A DNA stretch of 64,000 nucleotides from Conchocele bisecta (lineage: Eukaryota; Mollusca; Bivalvia; Lucinida; Thyasiridae): positions 68,748,828-68,812,827 of the forward strand of contig CM055274.1 of NCBI GenBank assembly GCA_029237695.1, written 5' to 3'. The notes beneath the pieces were generated by a model. It ran no database searches and had not been told where the DNA came from. It saw only the letters and a program-made list of their open reading frames with translations. This document shows positions 36,371 to 48,679 of this stretch, piece after piece. Within the stretch, counting starts at the first letter, position 1. Each line of letters opens with the position of its first letter. A program made the translations under genes and the position numbers.

Positions 36371-36997
36371 TTTAGTATCTCTTTTTTGATCGTTAGCATC
36401 ACGCTAATGTGTGCACTGTCAATCTCTACTAATTTTTTGCTCCCGTTTCGCACTGATTGAGCATAACTCGACCACCATTTGGAATATTTTCATAAAACTT
36501 CACACATGCATAGACCAGGACCTGAAGGTATGTCGCGCACAAGAATGACAACTCTTGCATAGCTAATGTTTTTAGTTATCTCCCTTTTTTGTTTCGCGCA
36601 CTCTACAAACTGGACAATAATGCATGAAGACCAATTTTCTCGTGTGCTCTGTACACCTTACCTGTAGAGAGAACAATAGCCTTCTCCGGTTGAACAATAG
36701 TGACTGGGAGAACCATTCACCTGTGCATGTGCTAGCATGTGCAAATGTCCAGACTGACCACTAACTGTCCACTAACTTATTACAGGTAATTTATACAGGT
36801 AAATTATTATATTACATTTCCGTAAACTGTGTTGACAATATTGTGGCAATATGTGGACCTGTGCAGATATGATATGTAGATAAATATATGACTATTAAAA
36901 AAAATTCTGGGCTCCAGTAGCAAGCATTATTATTTTAAATTTTTAATTTTTTTTAAAGGTCGTAAGTGCTATATACAGACTATTATCATATAATAAG

Positions 36998-37063
36998 ACA
37001 ATTATTGACTAGTGAGCCATAGAATATAATCTGATATTCTATGGCTCACTAGTCAATAATTGT
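36998..37063. repeat. Perfect 30-bp inverted repeat with 6-nt loop
   Basis: ACAATTATTGACTAGTGAGC starts the left arm (36998-37027) and the right arm (37034-37063) is its exact reverse complement, separated by AATCTG. It lies inside the composite array element. It could be a tiny foldback element or a site of inverted duplication. Confidence 0.95.
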
Positions 37064-37743
37064 ATAATATGTTCGGGCCAGTGAAAATTGCTTTCGGGCC
37101 CAGGCTCGAGGTCAAGGCGGGACAAGGCGGGACAAGGCGAGTCATTTGATTCCGCGGAATTCTTGTTTACTTATCTCCCTTTGTTGTTTTAGGCACTGAT
37201 TTCGTGTCCGCAGCATAACTCGAACACCCTTTGGAATATTTTCATTAAACCTCACACATGCATAGACCACGACCCAAAGGTGTGTCGTGCGCAAGAATGA
37301 CAACTCTTGCATCGTTAATTTTCTTTACTTATCTCCCTTTGTTGTTTCATACACTGATTTCATGTCCGGAGCATAACTCGAACACCCTTTGGAATATTTT
37401 TTATTAAACTTCACACATGCATAGAAGACGACCCAAAGGTATGTCGCGCGCAAGAATGACAACTCTTGCGTCGTTAATTTCTTAGTTATCTCCCTTTGTT
37501 GTGTCGTGCACTGATTTCGTGTCCGGAGCATAACTCGAACACCCTTTGGAATATTTTCATGAAACTTCACACATGCATAGACCACGACCCTAAAGGTGTG
37601 TCACGCAAGAATGACAACTCTTGGATCGCTAATTGTTTTAGTTATCTAACTTTGTTTTTCCGCGCACTGTTTTTGTCTCTGGAGCATAACTCGAACACCC
37701 TTTTTTCAAACTACTTGTGTATCTGGGGAGGGGGATGCACATG

Positions 37744-37770
37744 CGCTTGTCGACAAGCGTCCATTTCTAG
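37744..37770 (+). repeat. Helitron-like 3' end (palindrome then CTAG)
   Basis: The palindrome CGCTTGTCGACAAGCG is followed by TCCATTTCTAG before TT. The element at 38542-39188 ends the same way (TGTCGACA, then ATTTCTAG). A 5' partner was not found, so this is probably a truncated copy. Confidence 0.5.
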
Positions 37771-38541
37771 TTTCATACATGTATTCCTCAGATGACCCAC
37801 TATCATGCTGTAGCAAATCCATGACCCACCACCCAACCCTTTCCCCAAGGTCAAGGTCACAAACTTAGCCATTCATAAACTTAACATTGGGGTAAATGTC
37901 TTATAACATCTGTTTCCTTTCATGGAACGCCTTGATATTTCATACATGCATTCATCTGATGATACTCTATTGTGCTATAGCAAATCCATGACCCACCCCT
38001 TACCGCAAGGTCAAGGTCACAAACTTAGCACATTCATAAACTTAACGTTGGGGTAAATGTCTTATAACATCTGTTTCCTTTCATGGAACGCCTTGTTCAT
38101 ACATGCATTCATCTGATGATGCCCTATCGTGCTATTGCAAATCCATGACCCACCGCCCACCCCTTACCCGAAGGTCAAGGTCACAAACTTAGCACATTCA
38201 TAAACTTAACGTTGGGGTAAATGTCTTATAACATCTGTTTCCTTTCATGGAATGCCTTGATATTTCATGCATGCATTCCTCAGATGACCCTCTATCATGC
38301 TGTAGCAAATCAACAACCTACCACCCAACCCTTACCCCAAGGTCATGGTCACAAACTTAGCATGTTCATAAACTTAATGTTGGGGTAAATGTTGTGTAAC
38401 TTCTGTTTCTTTACAGGGAACACTTTGATATTTCATACATGCATTCATCTGATGATCCTCTATTGTGCTACAGCAAATCCATGCCCCCCCCCCCACCCCT
38501 TTCCCCAAGATCAACATCATAAACTTAACGTTACAGTAAAT

Positions 38542-39188
38542 GTTTTTTTATGCCCCCGCCACCGAATGGTGAGGGGGGCATATAGTGTTACCAGCGTCCG
38601 TACGTACCTTAACAATCGGGTAAAATCCTTGCTTGTATCTGCTTCACATTTCACACACACATTGCTCCAATGGTCCTCTACCGCCCTGTGACAAATCCAC
38701 ATTCGTCCCGCCCCCGATAAGCCCAGGGTCAAGGTCACAGACTTGGTGCGTTCAAAACCTTAACGTTCGGGTAAATGCCTTATAATTTCTGTGTCCTTGC
38801 TCGGATCTGCTTCACATTTCACACACACATTGCTCCAATGCTCCTCTACTGCCCTGTGACAAATCCACATTCGTCCCGCCCCCGCTAAGCCCAGGGTCAA
38901 GGTCACAGACGTGGTGCGTTCGAAACCTTAGCGCTCTGGTAAATGGCTTATAATTTCTGTTTCCTTGTTCGGATCTGCTTCACATTTCACACACACATTG
39001 CTCCAATGGTCCTCTACCGCCCTGTGACAAATCCACATTCGTCCCGCCCCCGTTAAGCCCAGGGTCAAGGTCACAGACTTGGTGCGTTCGAAACCTTAAC
39101 GCTCGGGTAAATGGTTTATAATCAAATATGCCTCGTTTTCTTTGGCTGCCAGTGGGGGCATTCGTGTGTCGACAGGCCACATTTCTAG
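38542..39188 (+). mobile_element. Nested element with three units of about 160-175 bp
   Basis: The 5' arm has ATGCCCCCGCCACCGAATGG then GGGGGGCA (hairpin) and CGTCCGTACG. Three units share GGATCTGCTTCACATTTCAC, CACATTGCTCCAATG and CCCAGGGTCAAGGTCACAGA. The 3' arm is AGTGGGGGCATTCGTG, then TGTCGACA and TTTCTAG before T. The outer array resumes on both sides, so this is an insertion. Confidence 0.7.
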
Positions 39189-40113
39189 TTATAACTTCCG
39201 TTTCTTTACAGGGAACGCCTTGATATTTCATACATGTATTCATCTGATGATTCTCTATCGTGCTATAGCAAATCATTGACCAACCCCCACCCCTTTCCCC
39301 AAGGTCAAGGTCACAAACATAGCACATTCATAAACTTAACGTTGGGGTAAATGTCTTATAACATATGTTTCTTTTCATGGAACGCCTTGATATTTCATAC
39401 ATGCATTCATCTGATGATACTCTATCGTGCTATAGCAAATCCATGAAATGTTGGGGTAAATGTCTTATAACATCTGTTTCCTTTCATAGAACGCCTTGAT
39501 ATTGCATACATGCATTCCTCAGATGACCGTCTATCATGCTGTAGCAAATCCACAACCCACAAACCAACCCTTAACCCAAGGTCAAGGTCACAAACTTAGC
39601 ATGTTCATAAACTTAACATTGGGGTAAATGTTGTGTAACTTCTGTTTCTTTACAGGGAACGCTTTGATATTTCATACATGCATTCATCTGATGATCCTCT
39701 ATTGTGCTACAGCAAATCCATGACCCCCCCCCCACCCCTTTCCCCTTTCCCCACGGTCAAGGTCACAAACTTAGCACATTCATACATGCATTCCTCATGT
39801 GAATAGCTATCATGCTGTAGAAAATCACCAACTTAGTGCGTTCATAAACTTAACGTTGGGTTAAATTTTGTTTTACTTCTGTTTTCAGGGAGTGCATTGA
39901 TATTCATACATGCATTCATCTTAATATGCTATATTATGCTATAGCAAACCCATGACCCACCTTGCACCACTGACCCCAATGTCAAGGTCCACCGCACGCC
40001 CCTTAACCCAAGATCAAGTTATATAATATTCATGTTTTTGTTATGCAACTGTGCCAAGTTTGAGTGAAGGCTGCCAACAGGCGGTGCTTCGTTGTCTTCT
40101 GACAACTCTTGTT

Positions 40114-40839
40114 ATCAAACAAAACAAGCAATGTTTACCCGGAAACGGAAATATCAATTTTTGACGGGTGTCCGTTATGACGTTGAAATATGCATAGTGT
40201 GAAACGAGAGAAAAAGTATGATGGGCAAGAATAGATTGATGGTAAATTGGTATCTTTTGGATTTCTGGGATACACTAAGCGTAGTAAAAATACGCATTAA
40301 ATGTGCCGAATAATAAGCAAGATGATCTGGATCAAATGCCATAAGCCCCATTTCTCCAGCCAAAGTCACATTTATCCACATTGGGCATTACACACCATAC
40401 AATTCCACTGACATTGTTTGTTTCCGTCTTGAATTTGATTTCTATTTTATGGGGGTAATTTAATATAGCCAGGCTCATAACATAAGAGGCTATGTACGTA
40501 TATTAGAGGACATTTATATGTTTTCTGGATTTAAATCTCATATCGGTCAATCATCACACGTCTGCCATTCTGTGAATAATTAATGAGGACCGATTATCTA
40601 AATCACATAAGCGCTTAAAGGAGATATAACAAGATTCTGTTTTCGCGATACACTTATGTATTCATCATTTATATATCAAATAAAACAATGCTGTACATGG
40701 GGTCAATTAAAGAGAGCCAAATGCCCGGGGTGATAGCAGTGGGAAAATTAGTCGCTCTAATTGCTACGGGGTTGGGGTGTTGTTTGAAGATTGTGTCAAC
40801 ATTAATTGCCCTGCCAATGGTCCCTGCCACCGGGCACTG
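40114..40839. other. Intron 3 DNA, partial MITE only
   Basis: At about 40318-40380 TGATCTGGATCAAATGCC and AAGCCCCATTTCTCCAGCC match the right half of the GTGGCTGTGACTGGAG MITE family. The rest is AT-rich and unrecognised. Confidence 0.45.
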
Positions 40840-42250
40840 CGACTGAGAAGGTGCAATAAGCCAACACAGGGCTTATAGGGGATTTGCGACTAGTGTAGAT
40901 CCAGTTCAGCCTGTGCATCCGCAGTCTGAACAGGATCTGCACTTTTCGGCATTCCTTCAATAAAACACACTAACATGCAATCTAGATCATATTTAGACTA
41001 CAGGAGTGTTATTATACCCCCCCCCGCAACGAGTTGTGGGGGGTATACTGGAGTCAGGTTGTCCGTGTGTCCGTCCGTGCGTCCGTCCGTCACTAAACTT
41101 AACATCAGAGAAATATTGTTATAACTTCTATTTCCTTCATCTAAAATGCTTCATATTTCACACATGCATTCCTGTAAGGCCCTACTACCATGCTGTGCCA
41201 AATCCATGACCGTCCAACCCCCGCTGATCCCAAGGTCAAGGTCAAATACTTAGTCTCTTTACAAAACTTAACATCAGAGAAATATTGTTATAACTTATAT
41301 TTCCTTCATCTAAAATGTTTAATATTTCACACATTGCATTGTAAAGGGCTCCTAATACCAATCTGTGCCAAATTCCACGACCGTCCAACCCCGCGGATCC
41401 CAAGGTCAAGGTCAAATACTTAGTCCCCTCTTTACAAACTTAACATCAGAGAAATAATTGGTTTAACTTCTATTTCCTTCATCTAAAATGTAAATAATTT
41501 TCACCCATGCATTCCTGTAAAGGCTCTACTACCATGCCTTGTGCCAAATCCACGACCGCCCCCCCCAACCCCCGCTGATCCCAAGGTCAGGGTCAAATAC
41601 TTAGTCTCTTTACAAAACTTAACATCAGAGAAATATTGTTATAACTTCTATTTCCTTCATCTAAAATCCTTAATATTTCACGCATACATTCCTGTAAGGC
41701 TCTACTACCATGCTGTGCCAAATCCACGACCGTCCAACCCCCGCTGATCCCAAGGTCAAGGTCAAATACTTAGTCTGTTTACAAAACTTAACATCAGAGA
41801 AATATGTTATAACTTCTATTTCCTTCATTGCAGATTCTTAATATTTCATGCATGCATTCCTCTAAGGCTCTACTATCATGCTGTGACATATCCCCGCTGA
41901 TCTCAACGTCAAGGTCACATACTTAGTCTCTTTACAACACTTAACATCAGAGAAATTGGTTATAACTTCTACTTCCTTGCTCGGATCTGCTTCACATTTC
42001 ACACTCGCATTGCGCCAATGGACCTCTACCACCCTGTAACAAATTCACGTTCGTGCTGCCCCCACTAAGCCCAGAGTGAAGGTCACAAGCCCACACACTT
42101 GGAAAATTTTATATATTTAGGGGTACCTGGGCCCACGCGGGGGGTATTCCGTAAGCCTCGCTTACTGACCAATCTAGTGTTTGATTAGGACCTACACTGG
42201 TCAGAAATCACACAAACCCCATTTCTCCAGTCACAGCCACATATAGGACC
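40840..42250. mobile_element. MITE of the GTGGCTGTGACTGGAG family split by another element
   Basis: The left half (about 40840-41012) has GGGCTTATAGGGGATTTGCG, TGTAGATCCAGTTCAGCC and ACTACAGGAGTGTTATTA. The right half (about 42177-42245) has GACCTACACTGGTCAG and CCCATTTCTCCAGTCACAGCC. The intact copies at 50135 and 52635 run continuously across this point, so 41013-42176 is an insertion. Confidence 0.7.
41013..42176 (+). mobile_element. Tandem-repeat element inserted in a MITE
   Basis: The 5' arm is TATACCCCCCCCCGC then GGGGGGTATA, followed by CCGTCCGTGCGTCC. About five units of roughly 165-175 bp share AAACTTAACATCAGAGAAAT, ACTTCTATTTCCTTCATC, GCATTCCTGTAA and CCCAAGGTCAAGGTCAAATA. The 3' arm has ACGCGGGGGGTATTCC then GCCTCGCTTACTG and CTAG. 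Non-coding; Helitron-like architecture. Confidence 0.7.
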
Positions 42251-42424
42251 AAGCTATGTTTAATAAATCGACGTAACCCCCATTTGGCAAAACAACGATT
42301 TTCTTCTGGAAAACATCTTTAAGTTGTTAACATCAAGTTCAAACATTTTATATTTATGTGAAACAAGTCAGTAGGCAAATAGATTAGAAATAGTACAGAA
42401 TTTACTGTCCATGTGAAATATATA
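42251..42424. other. Intron 3 DNA, nothing recognised
   Basis: Short AT-rich spacer between two repeat elements. Confidence 0.4.
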
Positions 42425-43248
42425 ATTATACCCACTTTTTTTGTAAAAAAAAATGGGTATATTGTTTTCGTCACGGGTGTCCGTCCGTCCGTACGTCCGT
42501 ACGTCCGTCGTCCGTCCGTCCGTCCGTCCGTCCGTACGTACGTCCGTCCGTCACGTTTCTTGTAACTCGAAAAACTTTTTCACCTTCATACCTACGCGCC
42601 TGATATTTGGTATGTAGCTTCGTTATCATGTGCAGATGCGCAAAGTGAATTCGGATTTTTGATCCGACCCTCCATCATGGATTATCTCCCCCTTTCGGAC
42701 TCAGAATTTCCCATTTTTTCCTTGTAACTCGAAAAACATTTTCACCTTCATACCTACGCGCCTCATATTTGCTATGTAGCTTCGTTATCATGTGCAGATG
42801 CGCAAAGTGAATTCGGATTTTTGATCCGACCCTCCATCATGGATTATCTCCCCCTTTCGGACTCAGAATTTCCCATTTTTTCCTTGTAACTCGAAAAACT
42901 TTTTCACCTTCATACCTACGCGCCTCATATTTGCTATGTAGCTTCGTTATCATGTGCAGATGCGCAAAGTGAATTCGGATTTTTCATCCGACCCTCCATC
43001 ATGGATTATCTCCCCCTTTCGGACTCAGAATTTCCCATTTTTTTTTTCCCTTGTAACACTCGAAAAACATTTTCACCTTCATACCTACGCGCCTCATATT
43101 TGCTATGTAGCTTCGTTATCATGTGCAGATGCGCAAAGTGAATTCGGATTTTTGATCCGACCCTCCATCATGGATTACCTCCCCCTTTCGGACTTAGCAT
43201 TTGGGGAAAGTGGGTATATTGCGATGGCGCGCCATCGACTTTTTCTAG
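42425..43248 (+). mobile_element. Helitron-like element with four 163-bp units
   Basis: The 5' arm has TATACCCAC and its inverse TGGGTATA around a T/A loop, then CCGTCCGTCCGTACG repeats. Four units share CTTGTAACTCGAAAAAC, CCTACGCGCC, ATGTAGCTTCGTTATCATG and CATCATGGATTATCTCCCCC. The 3' end has GTGGGTATATTG, the perfect palindrome CGATGGCGCGCCATCG (43222-43237) and ACTTTTTCTAG before T. The hairpin plus CTAG/T end is the clearest Helitron-type 3' terminus in the window. Confidence 0.75.
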
Positions 43249-43299
43249 TTTTAATTATTTTTATCTGTCAAAGAACAAAATATCTGATTTAGTTATATT

Positions 43300-45396
43300 T
43301 TTAGCTCGACTTTTCGAAGAATAGTTATTAGCTCGACTATTCGAAGAATAGTTAGAGCTTATGTTGTCACCCCGGCGTCGGCGTCGGCGTCGGCGTCACT
43401 GTCACGCCTTGGTTAAGGTTTTTAGTCAACCTTGTATATGAAATACTACTGGCCCTACACCCACCATACTTGGACATCTTCATCTCCTAGTGATGTACAT
43501 CAATAACCCTTGATCTATATTTGACCTTGACCTACGTTTCCTCTTGAATTACTTAATTAATTCCCCTTGGTTAAGGTTTTTAGTCAACCTTGGCTAAGGT
43601 TTTTAGTCAAGCTTGTACATGGAATACTATTGTGCATACAGACACCATACATGGACAACCTTTTCTCATACATCAATAACCCCTGATCTATATTTGACCT
43701 TGACCTACATTTCCTCTTGAATTACTTAGTTAATTCCCCTTGGTTAAGGTTTTTAGTCAACCTTGTATATGGAATACTACTGGCCCTACACCCACCATAC
43801 TTGGCCAACTTCATCTATTAGTGATGTACATCAATAACCCCTGATCTATATTTGACCTTGACCTACATTTCCTCTTGAATTACTTAGTTAATTCCCCTTG
43901 GTTAAGGTTTTTAGTCAACCTTGGTTAAGGTTTTTAGTCAAGCTTGTACATGGAATACTATTGTGCATTGGTTAAGGTTTTTAGTCAAGCATGGACATGG
44001 AATACTATTGTGCATACAGACACCATACTTGGACAACCTTTTCTCATAGGGATGTACATCAATAACCCCTGATCTATATTTGACCTTGACCTACATTTCT
44101 TCTTGAATTACTTAGTTAATTCCCCTTGGTTAAGTTTTTAGTCAAGCTTGTATATGGAATGCTACTGGCCCTACACACACCATACTTGGACAACTTCATT
44201 TCCTAGTGATGTACATCAATAACCCCTGATCTATATTTAACTTGAACCACCCCTACATTTAACCTTGAATTTACTTAGTTCTTAATTCCCCTTGGTTAAG
44301 GTTTTTAGTCAACCTTGGTTAAGGTTTTTACTCAAGCTTGTACATGGAATACTATTGTGCATAGACACCATACTTGGACAACCTTTTCTCATAGGGATGT
44401 ACATCAATAACCCCTGATCTATATTTGACCTTGACCTACATTTCCTCTTGAATTACTTAGTTAATTCCCCTTGGTTAAGGTTTTTAGTCAAGCTTGTAGA
44501 TGGAATACTCCTGGCCCTACACCAACCATACTTGGATAACTTCATCTCCTAGTGATGTACATCAACAACCCCTGACCTATATTTGACCTTCACCTACATT
44601 TAACCTTGAATTACTTAGTTAATTCCCCTTGGTTAAGGTTTTTAGTCGACCTCGGTTAAGGTTTTTACTCAAGCTTGTACATGGAATACTATTGTGCATA
44701 CAGACACCATACTTGGACAACCTTTTCTCATAGTGATGTACATCAAATACCCCTGATCTATATTCGACCTTGACCTACATTTCCTCTTGAATTACTTAGT
44801 TAATTCTCTTTGGTTAAGGTTTTTAGTCAAGCTTGTAGATGGAATACTCCTGGCCCTACACCAACCATACTTGGACAACTTCATCTCCTAGTGATGTACA
44901 TCAATAACCCCTGACCTATAGTTTACCTTCACCTACATTTAACCTTGAATTACTTGGTTAATGTTTATAGTCAAGCTTGTATATGGAATACTCCTGGGCC
45001 TACATCAACCATACTTGGACAACTTCATCTCCTAGTGATGTACATCAGTAATCCCTGACCTGTATTTGACCTTGACCTACTTTTATCCTTGGATTACTTA
45101 CTTATTTCCCCTTGGTTAAGGTTTTTAGTCAAGCTTGTATATGGAATACTCCTGGGCCTACAGCAACCATACTTGGAACACTTTATCTCCTAGTGATGTA
45201 CATCAATAACCCCTGACCTATATCTGACATTGACCTACATTTAACCTTGAATTACTTACTTAATTTCCCTTGGTTAAGGTTTTTAGTCAACCTTGGTTAA
45301 GGTTTTTATGCAGGCCGCAGCCACCTTGTTTGTCAAGCTATGTGTACATCGACAACCCTCGTAGTCGAGCTATGCTGTTCTCCTACAGCTCTTGTA
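43300..45396 (+). mobile_element. TAGCTCGACTATTCG-family array element, copy 2
   Basis: Same arms and units as 26483-30236, with about thirteen units. The 5' end is doubled: TTAGCTCGACTTTTCGAAG at 43302 is followed 27 bp later by TTAGCTCGACTATTCGAAG, indicating an insertion next to an old end or a local duplication. The 3' arm reads TAGTCGAGCTATGCTG and CAGCTCTTGTACTATTCG. Confidence 0.8.
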
Positions 45397-45634
45397 CTAT
45401 TCGAAAACAATGTTTATGGAAAAATAAGCGAGTGGACATTCAAGTTACTCAATTTTAGTCCTGCAATATAACATTCATCCATGTGTGAAAACAAACACAT
45501 CAAGATAGGATTTTCGGAACTGTAGAAAGCATCCTGATGTGCACATTGTATCTATTCTTCTATGTCTATCAAACTGGAATCAACCAATCAGCTTGGCATA
45601 GGTGTGGCCTCACAAATTCAATATACACCTGCCG

Positions 45635-46520
45635 CATTATTGTTGACATCCGGCGGACAACCGTTTGAACGTAGCTTCACACGTCTGTCACTGACTAAGA
45701 CAGATAAACAAAATGGATTCAACCAATCGGCATATAATAGGTGTGGCTTCATTGAATTCAGAATACACCTGTCCCAAGATCCACTTTGCCTGCGGTCAAA
45801 TCATCGGATAAATTGTTTGCTATGCCGAACTATTAATGACATCCGGCGGCATCTGTTTGAACATAGCTACACACGCGTGTCTCTGATTATTTCACCTCAA
45901 AATAAAGAATTCATTTTAACTCGAAATTGTCAAAACACAAGTATGCTGAAGTAACATTCTGCAAAGCCTTGCAAAATCAACTTATGAAATGTCGGAGATT
46001 ATGTCAGCATTATGTAAACAAATAATAGAAATATAACATTTAATTTCACATTTTTTCCTGATTCTGGCTTGGCTGTCTGTTTGACCGTGAATTACAACTG
46101 ATTACCGCACAGATAGTCATCACCGAAGATTGCAACCAACGTATAAATAATCCAAGTATAACTAGGCGAAGGAAAAAATAACGATCAACGTATATATTAA
46201 ACGACAAAAACGAAGAAATTATGCAACAAATAAATGATGTCCGTAAATCCAAACGATATTATATAAGAAACCTTCATCCACCAATCAGGTAAGCTGTTCT
46301 ACTGCTACGTCATAGCGGCTATTTTTACAGCACCACCTCGCGCCAGTAGGTCACAGTAACAGGAGAGATAAGCGATGACCAATTCATTGCATGGCTCTGT
46401 ATAGGTGTCAGATAAGGTGCAATATGAGAAATCTCAATATCATGAAAAATATAAACGAACCGGAAATCGGTTATTAGGGTCGCCTTTGTTGTTTTTAGAG
46501 CATTTTGAAGAAAATAAGTG
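45635..46520 (+). repeat. Interspersed repeat, inverted copy of 2985-3865
   Basis: Matches the reverse complement of 2985-3865 over nearly 0.9 kb. A reading frame from 45562 to 45954 resembles the frame in the other copy (RINCLLCRTINDIRRH is shared) but has no known domain and continues outside the repeat. I annotate DNA homology, not a gene. Confidence 0.85.
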
Positions 46521-47865
46521 ATAGTTTGTAATGTGACCTTTAATGAATGTTTTTAGATGCTAAATCAAGCGTTGCACATATTCAGATCACACTTGGTAAC
46601 ACTCTAATGGTCGTTGTCATTTAGTTGCTTGGTTGCCGACAGACTGTGTTACTATTTTTGTAAAGTTTTGACAAGTATTCACGCATAAAAACCTTATGAA
46701 ATGTGCGACCAGCATAGCCCCGGATTCGCCTGCGCATACACTGATATGGGGCTATGCTGGAGTCGTGTATTCAGGTAGTTCTGTATAATAGCAGCGACTG
46801 TTATGTCTATTTTTAAACCTAATCAATAAACAGTGAATACACACTATCTGTACCTATGTATGTCCACGTGTGTCCACAGTGTCAATATTTGGCTGGGGGG
46901 GGGGGGGAATTGTTTATGGCCCGTTTCTCATGTGAAGGTCACTAGTAGTGTTATTTTAATATCCCCTTGGGGAAGCAGTTTGACACATGACTGCTACATG
47001 TTGACAATTACGGTTATGTTATATGTTATGTTACACACGAATGGCAAATATGGTGGAATTATATATAACAAACTTCTTCGTAAGTAGGTTCAGTAAATTT
47101 ATTACATACCTCGTGAATTTTTAATAAGCATATTAATAAGTAAATGCCAATAAATACAACATGAGTTTAGACAATATAAAGTCTAATTTATGCCTCGATT
47201 AGTAAAGCTGACCTTTGGCTATCATTTTGTCACCGATTAGCAGCTTCGAGAGAGCCTAACAACACACGTTCAGCATTGTGGATGTGAACTCGGAAAGCAA
47301 TTTTCTTATACTCATGACGGAATTTCTTCCAACATTTGCTGCGCACTATTGACAGGAACCAAAATATAGATGCGCGTTGTACACCAGTGTGCGCAATACA
47401 CTTCGAAACGCAGCACATGAGAATCGTCTCCAGTGGAGACGATTCTCATGCGCTGTCAAAACAGGTTTATATCGAGAAATATTGAAAATAAAACATTTCC
47501 AGCAGACGACAAAATTTAATTCAGCGTAGTAAGGGTTAAATATGACATTTTTCGGGCAAATAAACATTAATTTACTATTACTGGATGTTTAATATGCATT
47601 ATTATACTTTTTATCGCGCTCGCTTGCGGAAAGTATTTTTTTTTTACCATACCTAATTTGATGCCGCTGTGCTGTTAACCGACAGTTGAATTGGGGCGGC
47701 AAAAACTGGTCTTAATCAAAGAAAGAGTTTTTTTTTGCATTTTTTTTTGCATTGATAGTTTCAAATTCATTTGTTTCTCCTGGTAGAACTGTCGGGTATG
47801 CATATCTTTCTAATGATTCTATATTTAAGTATTCATAACTTAATCCTTTCACCCCTAAGTAACTG
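46521..47865. other. Intron 3 DNA with short palindromes
   Basis: CCAGCATAGCCCC (about 46711) pairs with GGGGCTATGCTGG (46745-46758). A G homopolymer lies at about 46894-46908. The perfect palindrome CATGAGAATCGTCTCCA with its inverse lies at 47416-47450 (17-bp arms, one central base). A truncated GTCGCGCCC-family 5' arm (TCGCGCTCGCTTGCGGAAAG) lies near 47612-47631. No exon. Confidence 0.6.
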
Positions 47866-48080
47866 GAATGGATTTTGATGTGTTAATTTTGCAACCAATC
47901 CAACCGTCACAAAATGATTTTCAGACTAGTCCATTTATTAAAAAGGGGGGTGGGGGGGTGTTTGTGTTCTGAAAAATAAGAAAATTACTGATGTGACAGC
48001 TCGTCACGAGCCTGCTCATCTGGATATACACGTTTTGCAAATACCACTATACAGGCCTGTTTGTGTTGAAAGGGTTAATG
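47866..48080 (+). repeat. Second copy of the 21236-21462 interspersed repeat
   Basis: Same order of GGAATGGATTTTGATGTG, CCAATCCAACCGTCA, a G-rich run and the GCTCGTCACGAGCC hairpin as at 21236-21462, with moderate divergence. Confidence 0.75.
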
Positions 48081-48189
48081 GCGTATCTGACTGGGTTTCA
48101 CACATGCAGCAAGTGATTCAGTGTGTAGTAAGGATACCTGGCACCAGAGCATGACACTGTCCTTCAGTGCTGAAAGGTTTTATTGCAAT

Positions 48190-48293
48190 TTCAGTGCTGA
48201 TTGTACAGTACATGTACTTTAATACCTGATGTCTGTTTATGACTGCTCTTCAATGGACATAAAACCCCAATCAATCAATCCATCAAACATTCA
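48190..48293 (+). repeat. SINE-like 3' tail with (AATC)n
   Basis: TTTATGACTGCTCTTCAATG and GGACATAAAACCCC followed by AATCAATCAATCC match the repeated tails at about 48709-48850. These look like 3' ends of one short interspersed family. Confidence 0.55.
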
Positions 48294-48678
48294 CAGGGCT
48301 CCAGATAAGGAATTAGTAATTGAGTATTGTCACTCCATCATCATGATCATTTCTGAAGCAATTGTGCATTTCAAAATTTGAATTGGGTAAAATAAAATCA
48401 CACTACTGTTTAGGCATCCACAGACAGCAATTATTGAATAGTTTGCTTCAAAATGAAAACATGTCTTGGCATCTGGAAACAAGATGTGTTTTCATGGAAA
48501 ATAATAAAAATATGCTATATTCGTAGTCTGTTTATTGTTTTCTGCAGCATGATAAAGGTACCACAACATTTTTATTGCTCTTTGATACTCGCTACTTTTG
48601 ATTTCAATTGTGTTTTTGACAATTTTAATTGGGTATTTAAGCAAATACGCAGCTTATCTGGAGCTCTGCATTCGATCA
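48294..48678. mobile_element. TIR element, relative of 13153-13968
   Basis: CAGGGCTCCAGATAAGG at the left and CTTATCTGGAGCTCTG at the right (about 48650-48670) form an inverted pair. The interior 48296-48565 is the reverse complement of 13677-13962. No transposase frame. Confidence 0.7.
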
Positions 48679-48679
48679 A

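Larger units (their letters stand above)
30325..40113 (+). mobile_element. Composite tandem-repeat element interrupted by other elements
   Basis: The 5' arm (about 30325-30410) has a CCTGCACAAAGTGCAG hairpin and GGCGTCG repeats. Units with GGAGCATAACTCGAACACCC, ACTTCACACATGCATAGACC and AGAATGACAACTCTTGC occur just before 30661 and again at 36430-37720. Units with CATACATGCATTCATCTGATG and CCAAGGTCAAGGTCACAAAC fill about 37770-40050. The 3' arm near 40050-40113 reads CCAACAGGCGGTGC and TGACAACTCTTGTT. Inserted within it are the elements at 30661-36370, near 37700-37770 and at 38542-39188. Confidence 0.6.

Noticed and set aside
37690..37770. Complete small Helitron-like element
   Set aside because: Only the 3' palindrome and CTAG end are clear. 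No 5' arm was identified, so only the end is annotated.
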